Assembly: GCF_001659725.1 (NCBI RefSeq)
Contig: NZ_CP015922.1
Location: 372,001 to 436,000, forward strand
Length of the DNA stretch: 64,000 nt
Direction of reading: 5' to 3'
Source of the DNA: Polynucleobacter wuianus
GTDB lineage: Bacteria > Pseudomonadota > Gammaproteobacteria > Burkholderiales > Burkholderiaceae
Each line of letters opens with the position of its first letter. Positions within the stretch are counted from its first letter, which is position 1. The notes beneath the pieces were generated by a model that had not been told where the DNA came from, made no database searches, and saw nothing but the letters and a program-made list of their open reading frames with translations. The position numbers were made by a program, and so were the translations under genes. Below, piece by piece: positions 18,277 to 23,312 of the stretch.

Positions 18277-18310
18277 TAGCGATCCATCATATTTAGGTTA
18301 TGCTTATCTA

Positions 18311-18886
18311 ATGCCATTCAATCTGCCAATCGCCTTAACTTGGTTGCGTGTTGCAGCAATTCCATTGCTGGTGGCGATCTTCTATCTACCAAATTCTTGG
18401 TTTAGTCCATTTGAGAAGAATTTAATTGCAGCTATTATTTTTATTTCTGCAGCTATCACCGATTGGCTCGATGGTTTTTTGGCGCGTCGCTTAAAACAAG
18501 AATCGGCTTTTGGTCAGTTCTTAGATCCGGTTGCTGATAAGTTGATTGTTGCCGCAGCATTGTTGGTGCTACTCAATATGGACCGCGTTCAGGTCTGGGT
18601 CGCCTTAGTCATTATTGGTCGAGAAATTACGATCTCTGCTTTAAGAGAGTGGATGGCATTACTTGGCGCAGGTAAAAGTGTCGCAGTGCACATGGTAGGT
18701 AAGTTAAAAACCACCGCTCAGTTAGCAGCCATTCCATTTCTGCTGCTAAATGAAACTTTGTTTGGCTGGTTAGATTGCGCCAAGATTGGTACTTGGCTAA
18801 TTTGGGTGGCTGCATTCTTAACCCTGTGGTCGATGTTTTATTACCTGAAAAAAGCCCTGCCTCAGTTGGCTGGCAAAATCGACTAA
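18311..18886 (+). CDS. pgsA: CDP-diacylglycerol-glycerol-3-phosphate 3-phosphatidyltransferase
   Basis: PgsA makes phosphatidylglycerol phosphate, the committed step to phosphatidylglycerol and cardiolipin, in the inner membrane. The 191-residue protein is strongly hydrophobic and has the complete CDP-alcohol phosphotransferase motif: Asp51, Asp54-Gly55, Ala58-Arg59, Gly68, Asp72 and Asp76. It lies 34 bases after uvrC, a common uvrC-pgsA pairing in proteobacteria, and precedes the tRNA genes. Confidence 0.95.
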   Translation: MPFNLPIALTWLRVAAIPLLVAIFYLPNSWFSPFEKNLIAAIIFISAAITDWLDGFLARRLKQESAFGQFLDPVADKLIVAAALLVLLNMDRVQVWVALVIIGREITISALREWMALLGAGKSVAVHMVGKLKTTAQLAAIPFLLLNETLFGWLDCAKIGTWLIWVAAFLTLWSMFYYLKKALPQLAGKID

Positions 18887-19002
18887 TTCCTTTTTCTCTA
18901 TAGCCGGCAAGGCTTAAAAGGCTGCTTAAACTCAGAGAACTTTCCCTTTGCCCAGAAATAATGCTTTCTTTTCGATTGTTTGTTAAACTATCGCCCTGTT
19001 AT

Positions 19003-19078
19003 GCGGGAATAGCTCAGCTGGTAGAGCGATACCTTGCCAAGGTATAGGTCGGGAGTTCGAACCTCCTTTCCCGCTCCA
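19003..19078 (+). tRNA. tRNA-Gly (anticodon GCC)
   Basis: A full 76-base cloverleaf: the acceptor GCGGGAA (19003-19009) pairs with TTCCCGC (19068-19074), followed by discriminator T and an encoded CCA. The anticodon GCC lies at 19036-19038, and the T loop has GTTCGAA. A TAAACT hexamer at 18984-18989 with a GC-rich stretch after it may be the -10 region; no good -35 box was found. Confidence 0.97.
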
Positions 19079-19084
19079 AGTTCG

Positions 19085-19114
19085 ATGGGAAGCCCTAAAA
19101 AGCTTCCCATTTTT
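19085..19114 (+). terminator. Hairpin with T-run between the two tRNAs
   Basis: Perfect 9-bp arms ATGGGAAGC (19085-19093) and GCTTCCCAT (19102-19110) with an 8-base loop run into TTTTT. It resembles an intrinsic terminator yet lies only 13 bases before tRNA-Cys, which has almost no room for its own promoter. It may be partly read through or act as a processing hairpin. Confidence 0.65.
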
Positions 19115-19127
19115 GATTCAGGGATAT

Positions 19128-19201
19128 GGCGCGTTGGCCGAGTGGTTAGGCAGGAGCCTGCAAAGCTTCGTACGGGGGTTCGATTCCCTCACGCGCCTCC
19201 A
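19128..19201 (+). tRNA. tRNA-Cys (anticodon GCA)
   Basis: A 74-base cloverleaf: acceptor GGCGCGT (19128-19134) pairs with ACGCGCC (19191-19197), then T and an encoded CCA. The anticodon GCA is at 19160-19162, and the T loop shows GTTCGATTC. It is encoded just after tRNA-Gly and before a lipoprotein gene. Confidence 0.96.
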
Positions 19202-19285
19202 GTAATTTCGCTTGACTGGAAAGGTCTAGCACCTAAAATACTTTCAGTATGTATTGAAAGTTGCATTAATTCATTAAAGCGAAAA

Positions 19286-19747
19286 ATGATCAAGACCAAA
19301 ACTTTAAAACTTAGCGCTCTTGCATTGTTCCTAACTGTATTTTTAGGCGCATGCGCAAGCTCTGGCGATTCACCAACGGGCACATCGCAAGAAGTGCAAG
19401 AGGTTCAGCAGCAACTCTTAGGTGATATGCCTTTGCCTGCTGCTTCAAAAATTATTGGTGCAGAATCATTAATCATCGGGCGTGGAGATAACTGGGTAGG
19501 TCGCGTTGTTCTATCTGGCGTGCAAACACCAACTGATATTTATGCTTTCTTTCAATCTGAGTATCCACGTGCAGGTTGGACAACTGTAAGCGCCGTGAAA
19601 ACAAAAACCAGTATTTTAGTATTCACTAAAGGTGACCGTACAGCCACAGTGGAATTAAATGAAGGTCCATTAACGGGACCTAAAACATTAATCACCATTA
19701 CGTCTTCGCCAAAGAATGCAAACGTAGTAGCACCAAGTAAGAAGTAA
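19286..19747 (+). CDS. Lipoprotein of unknown function
   Basis: The 153-residue product has a lipoprotein signal peptide: basic start (Met-Ile-Lys-Thr-Lys), hydrophobic core and lipobox Leu-Gly-Ala-Cys, so it should be lipidated and exported. I do not recognise the mature domain. It has a Gln-rich linker and a compact alpha/beta part with Ala-Phe-Phe-Gln-Ser-Glu-Tyr-Pro-Arg-Ala-Gly-Trp, ending in a Lys-rich tail. I chose the ATG at 19286 because the open frame upstream runs through both tRNA genes and only this start gives a signal peptide. A bidirectional terminator separates it from lexA. Confidence 0.8.
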   Translation: MIKTKTLKLSALALFLTVFLGACASSGDSPTGTSQEVQEVQQQLLGDMPLPAASKIIGAESLIIGRGDNWVGRVVLSGVQTPTDIYAFFQSEYPRAGWTTVSAVKTKTSILVFTKGDRTATVELNEGPLTGPKTLITITSSPKNANVVAPSKK

Positions 19748-19782
19748 TAGTAGAAACTCCATTGCCCTTCATGAGGGCAAAT

Positions 19783-19810
19783 AAAAAAGCCTCCACTGGA
19801 GGCCTTTGTT
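19783..19810. terminator. Bidirectional terminator between the lipoprotein gene and lexA
   Basis: The 6-bp arms GCCTCC (19789-19794) and GGAGGC (19798-19803) enclose ACT, with an A-run on the left and T-rich sequence on the right. Read on the minus strand it ends in TTTTTTAT, a good terminator for lexA. A second hairpin, TTGCCCT/AGGGCAA, lies at 19762-19780. Confidence 0.85.
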
Positions 19811-19826
19811 TTGTTGGCTACCCGGC

Positions 19827-20546
19827 CTACAGACCTTCAGCCCTGATGAGGCCAACGGCTTGGCCTTCAATTGCAAAGTTAGGTTGACGTCCATCAACCA
19901 CAATATTTTTGAAGTCTGGATTTTCAGCTTGTAATTCAATCACCATGCCGTTAGCGGTTTTCTTTTGCTGCCAACGTTTAACAGTGACTTCATCATCTAA
20001 GCGCGCAACAACGATATCGCCGTTATGTACTTCAGTAGTTTTTCTAACAGCCAAATAATCGCCATCCAAAATTCCGGCGTCACGCATACTCATGCCTTTT
20101 ACTTTTAATAAGTAATCAGCGCCTTTGCTAAATAAGCTCGGATCAATCGGTACTTGTTTCTCAATATGCTCGACGGCCATAATTGGTGAGCCAGCAGCAA
20201 CGCGACCGATTAATGGAAGTGTTAGTTGTTGTAGTGCACCTGATGGCAATGACAACTGACGATATTTATTGGGATGTTGTGTTTGATTGAATCGTTGTGG
20301 AATACGAATGCCGCGAGAAGTGCCCGGCGTTAATTCGATATAGCCTTTTTTCGCGAGTGCACGTAAATGTTCTTCAGCAGCATTTGCAGAAGCAAATCCG
20401 AGTTGCGTTGCAATCTCTGCGCGAGTGGGCGGTAAACCGCTCTCATCGATAGCTTTTGTAATGAGATCCAAAATCTCACTCTGGCGGGCAGTGAGTTTAG
20501 GGAGGGTAGTCAGCTCCTCTTGAAAATCGACTGTATTGATGTCCAT
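19827..20546 (-). CDS. lexA: SOS repressor LexA
   Basis: LexA represses DNA-repair genes and cleaves itself when RecA filaments form. With the start at 20546 the protein has 239 residues: a winged-helix DNA-binding domain (about 15-80), the cleavage site Ala118-Gly119 (in Val-Ala-Ala-Gly-Ser), and the catalytic Ser153 (Gly-Met-Ser-Met) and Lys190 (Thr-Val-Lys-Arg). The open frame extends 23 codons further upstream, but a LexA operator at 20548-20563 lies in that stretch directly before the chosen ATG, so the longer start is unlikely. The asparaginase gene diverges from it. Confidence 0.96.
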   Translation of the reverse strand: MDINTVDFQEELTTLPKLTARQSEILDLITKAIDESGLPPTRAEIATQLGFASANAAEEHLRALAKKGYIELTPGTSRGIRIPQRFNQTQHPNKYRQLSLPSGALQQLTLPLIGRVAAGSPIMAVEHIEKQVPIDPSLFSKGADYLLKVKGMSMRDAGILDGDYLAVRKTTEVHNGDIVVARLDDEVTVKRWQQKKTANGMVIELQAENPDFKNIVVDGRQPNFAIEGQAVGLIRAEGL

Positions 20547-20547
20547 A

Positions 20548-20563
20548 CTGGGATTGTATACAG
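20548..20563 (-). promoter_or_regulatory. LexA operator (SOS box) of lexA
   Basis: On the minus strand the 16 bases have the form CTG-N10-CAG, with TATACAA after the first CTG, matching the SOS box consensus. It ends two bases before the lexA start codon, so LexA would block its own transcription. It lies in the 59-base region shared with the divergent asparaginase gene. Confidence 0.85.
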
Positions 20564-20605
20564 CACTTTTTGATAATTCAAGCAATTTAAAGGTGATAAT
20601 GGGGT

Positions 20606-21691
20606 ATGAGCTCAATTCAAACGAAAGCCGAAAATAATCCTCATATCTTGGTTTTGGGTATGGGTGGCACTATTGCTGGTATTGCTTCCAATCCTGAAGA
20701 TAGCCCCCTTAAATATGAAGCTGGGCAGATAGCAGTCGGTTCTTTGCTTGCCCATATTCGGTCCGCAATTCCAGAGGGAATTGCTTTGGTTTCCCATCAA
20801 GTTGCCAATATCAACAGTCGCAATCTTTCTGAGCCCTTATTAAGTCTTTTGGGTGAGACCGTGAGGCAAGCCCTTGATAATCCAATGGTCAAAGGGGTAG
20901 TGCTCACTCACGGAACCGACACGATGGAGGAAACTGGCGTCTTCTTACAGTTGACCTGCGGTAGAAGTGCTCAAGATTTAGGCAAAAGAGTCATCATTAC
21001 TGGAGCTATGTTGCCGTCAAATGCATCTAAGGCTGATGGCCCTTCAAATTTACTAGATGCTATTCGTTGGGCATCCACTCCGCTGGAGAATTGTCCAGGC
21101 GGTATTTATGCTGTTATGGATGGTAGGGGGTGCTTGGCTATGGATCTGGCAAAGCGGCATGCCACTGATTTAAATGCCCCAATTCAAGCATCACCGAGCA
21201 GCTCTGTAGGGCTGATTAATCCCTCATGGCTATCTGGCGTAAAGGCTGTAGAGGCGGCTTGGCTTGAGGATTTGCCTATTCCTGCGGGTAATGAGTGGCC
21301 TTGGGTTGAAATATTGACAAGCCATGCCGGCGCGAGGGCTGAAACGGTCAGCCATTGGCTCGATACACGGGTTCAGGGCTTGGTCATTGCTGGCTCAGGA
21401 ATGGGTGGCTTTCATGATGAGTGGGCTAAGCCATTGGCAGGCGCTACCAAGCGCGGTATCGCCTTGGTCAGAACTACGAGAACGGGCGCGGGCACAACTA
21501 AGCAGGATATTCCCGAGATGGACTTAGCTGGTTGCATGGCTTCAGGTACTCTTTCAGCTCCTAGGGCCAGAATTGCTCTACAGCTGGCCCTGAATGCTGA
21601 AAAACAGGCCAAATTAGCTGGTAAATCCCTGACTTGGCAGGATTTTTTTGCTAGAATAGCGCTCTTGCCTGAGTTTAGGGTAAGGGTTTAA
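20606..21691 (+). CDS. L-asparaginase family protein
   Basis: This family hydrolyses asparagine (some members glutamine) to the acid and ammonia. The 361-residue protein has the nucleophile loop Gly-Gly-Thr-Ile-Ala-Gly with Thr22, and the second signature His-Gly-Thr-Asp-Thr-Met-Glu-Glu-Thr with Thr104 and Asp105. No signal peptide is visible, so it is probably cytoplasmic. The N-terminal Gly-Met-Gly-Gly-Thr departs slightly from the usual Thr-Gly-Gly-Thr. It diverges from lexA. Whether it is a type I or II enzyme cannot be decided from sequence alone. Confidence 0.88.
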   Translation: MSSIQTKAENNPHILVLGMGGTIAGIASNPEDSPLKYEAGQIAVGSLLAHIRSAIPEGIALVSHQVANINSRNLSEPLLSLLGETVRQALDNPMVKGVVLTHGTDTMEETGVFLQLTCGRSAQDLGKRVIITGAMLPSNASKADGPSNLLDAIRWASTPLENCPGGIYAVMDGRGCLAMDLAKRHATDLNAPIQASPSSSVGLINPSWLSGVKAVEAAWLEDLPIPAGNEWPWVEILTSHAGARAETVSHWLDTRVQGLVIAGSGMGGFHDEWAKPLAGATKRGIALVRTTRTGAGTTKQDIPEMDLAGCMASGTLSAPRARIALQLALNAEKQAKLAGKSLTWQDFFARIALLPEFRVRV

Positions 21692-21734
21692 AAAGTGTTG
21701 TGAGCAGTACCTACAATTTGTTACTACCTTGTCA

Positions 21735-21785
21735 CACTGGCGCTAATTTCAAAACCATCAGAAATTAGCAAGACGCCCAGGTGAC
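21735..21785 (+). promoter_or_regulatory. Hairpin leader of the rpsF operon, possible S6:S18 control site
   Basis: Perfect arms GCTAATTTC (21742-21750) and GAAATTAGC (21761-21769) are extended by CACTGGCG pairing with CGCCCAGGTG across a small bulge. It ends about 10 bases before the rpsF ribosome binding site AAGGAG. Many bacteria have an RNA here that binds the S6:S18 complex and shuts down the operon. I did not confirm the conserved bases of that motif, so the assignment is inference from position. Confidence 0.45.
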
Positions 21786-21806
21786 TTCATCCTTAAGGAG
21801 TGTTTG

Positions 21807-22181
21807 ATGCGTCATTATGAAATCGTCTTTATCGTCCACCCGGACCAAAGCGAGCAAGTGCCAGCGATGATCGATCGCTACAAAGCTACATTAGCAGCTG
21901 CGGGCGGCAAAATTCATCGTATTGAAGATTGGGGTCGTCGTCAGATGGCTTACATGATCGACAAGCTTGCTAAAGCCCACTACGTTTGCATGAACATTGA
22001 GTGCGACCAGAAAACTCTGGAAGAGCTTGAGCATGCGTTCAAATTTAACGATGCTGTTTTGCGTCACCTCATCATCAAGACTAAGAAAGCTGAAACAGAG
22101 CCTTCCATCATGATGAAGGAAGTGCAACGTGAAGAAGCGCGCAAATCAGCTCAATCCGAAGCTCCTGTAGCAGCGGAATAA
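21807..22181 (+). CDS. rpsF: 30S ribosomal protein S6
   Basis: S6 pairs with S18 in the platform of the small subunit. The 124-residue protein begins Met-Arg-His-Tyr-Glu-Ile-Val-Phe-Ile-Val-His-Pro-Asp, the S6 signature, and contains Trp-Gly-Arg-Arg-Gln-Met-Ala-Tyr. The ATG at 21807 follows AAGGAG with good spacing; a TTG one codon earlier is less likely. It is first in rpsF-priB-rpsR-rplI-dnaB. Confidence 0.97.
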   Translation: MRHYEIVFIVHPDQSEQVPAMIDRYKATLAAAGGKIHRIEDWGRRQMAYMIDKLAKAHYVCMNIECDQKTLEELEHAFKFNDAVLRHLIIKTKKAETEPSIMMKEVQREEARKSAQSEAPVAAE

Positions 22182-22240
22182 GTTAGAAATTTGAAGAGGA
22201 ATACACAGACTAGAAAACGTATCAGAGAAGCGGAGCGGCG

Positions 22241-22534
22241 TTGAATCATTTCACCCTCACTGCAATCTTGGTATCTAAAGACGCGATTCGATTTACACCT
22301 GCAGGAATACCAGTGATGCATTGCCAGCTAGAACATAGCGGCGAAGCAAACGAGGTAGGAGTAGCAAGGAAAATTCAGATGAGCGTTGAAGCCATGGCAA
22401 TCGGTCCGATACAAAAGGATCTGGAGCGAATGGATTTAGGAGCCGAGGCGGTGTTCGAAGGATTCTTAGCACCGAAGACTCTACGTAATCAAAGACTTGT
22501 TTTCCATATTACCCATATTCAATTGAAAAATTAA
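22241..22534 (+). CDS. priB: Primosomal replication protein N (PriB)
   Basis: PriB is a small single-strand-DNA-binding protein that bridges PriA and DnaT/DnaC-type loaders during replication restart. The 97-residue protein has an OB fold related to SSB, with Val-Met-His-Cys-Gln-Leu-Glu-His and Ile-Gln-Met-Ser-Val-Glu-Ala-Met-Ala. The start is TTG at 22241: no other start exists before the in-frame stop at 22211, and GGAG lies 6 bases upstream. The position between rpsF and rpsR is diagnostic. Confidence 0.92.
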   Translation: MNHFTLTAILVSKDAIRFTPAGIPVMHCQLEHSGEANEVGVARKIQMSVEAMAIGPIQKDLERMDLGAEAVFEGFLAPKTLRNQRLVFHITHIQLKN

Positions 22535-22549
22535 AAAGAGGAAATCATC

Positions 22550-22822
22550 ATGGCGTTTGGAAAGAAACCCGATTTCAAAAAGAAACCAGCTCAGAACCCA
22601 TTGTTCAAGCGTAAGCGTTATTGCCGTTTCACTGTTGCTGGCGTAGAACAGATCGACTACAAAGATGTAGACACATTGAAGGACTTTATTGGCGAAAACG
22701 CCAAGATTACTCCTGCTCGTTTGACAGGCACAAAAGCAAAATATCAGCGTCAGTTAGACACTGCTATCAAGCGTGCTCGTTTCTTGGCTTTGTTGCCATT
22801 CTCCGATCAACATAGAAAATAA
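22550..22822 (+). CDS. rpsR: 30S ribosomal protein S18
   Basis: S18 binds S6 in the small-subunit platform. The 90-residue basic protein contains Arg-Lys-Arg-Tyr-Cys-Arg-Phe-Thr and Ile-Asp-Tyr-Lys-Asp-Val, then Pro-Ala-Arg-Leu-Thr-Gly-Thr, all S18 hallmarks. AGAGGAAA precedes the ATG. It follows priB by 15 bases. Confidence 0.97.
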   Translation: MAFGKKPDFKKKPAQNPLFKRKRYCRFTVAGVEQIDYKDVDTLKDFIGENAKITPARLTGTKAKYQRQLDTAIKRARFLALLPFSDQHRK

Positions 22823-22835
22823 TTGGGAGCCCTCA

Positions 22836-23288
22836 ATGCAAATCATTCTTTTAGAAAAAGTAACAAACTTGGGCAACCTCGGTGACGTAGTTCGCGTTAA
22901 AGACGGTTTCGCTCGTAACTTCTTAATCCCACAACGTAAAGCTCGTCGTGCAACTGAAGCGGCTATCGCTGACTTTGCAACACGTCGTGCTGAGTTGGAG
23001 AAATTGGCTGCTGAGAAATTGGCTGCTGCTGAAGCGGTTGGCGCAAAGCTTAAAGACTTGGTTCTCGAAATCGGTCAAAAAGCTGGTGTTGACGGTCGCT
23101 TATTTGGTTCTGTAACCAACCACGACATCGCTGATGCTTTGAAAGCTAAAGGTTTCACGATTGAGAAAGCTTCAATCCGTATGCCTACTGGCCCATTGAA
23201 GATGGTTGGTGATCACCCTGTAGCGGTTGCTGTTCATACCGATGTAGTGGTTGATATCACTATCCGTGTAGTTGGCGAGCAAGCTTAA
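22836..23288 (+). CDS. rplI: 50S ribosomal protein L9
   Basis: L9 binds 23S rRNA domain V and keeps neighbouring ribosomes spaced. The 150-residue protein starts Met-Gln-Ile-Ile-Leu-Leu-Glu-Lys-Val and contains Lys-Asp-Gly-Phe-Ala-Arg-Asn-Phe-Leu-Ile-Pro, the L9 signature, then a long helix with a repeated Glu-Lys-Leu-Ala-Ala. The ATG at 22836 follows GGGAG; the frame is open further upstream inside rpsR but that part does not resemble L9. Confidence 0.97.
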   Translation: MQIILLEKVTNLGNLGDVVRVKDGFARNFLIPQRKARRATEAAIADFATRRAELEKLAAEKLAAAEAVGAKLKDLVLEIGQKAGVDGRLFGSVTNHDIADALKAKGFTIEKASIRMPTGPLKMVGDHPVAVAVHTDVVVDITIRVVGEQA

Positions 23289-23312
23289 GTTTAAGAGCTG
23301 TAAACTAGCCTC

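Noticed and set aside
19034..19285. N-terminal extension of the lipoprotein gene through both tRNA genes
   Set aside because: The open frame overlaps tRNA-Gly and tRNA-Cys and does not resemble protein; the lipoprotein signal peptide begins at 19286.
20547..20615. Longer lexA start
   Set aside because: The extra 23 codons cover the LexA operator and overlap the divergent asparaginase start; family proteins begin near the later ATG.
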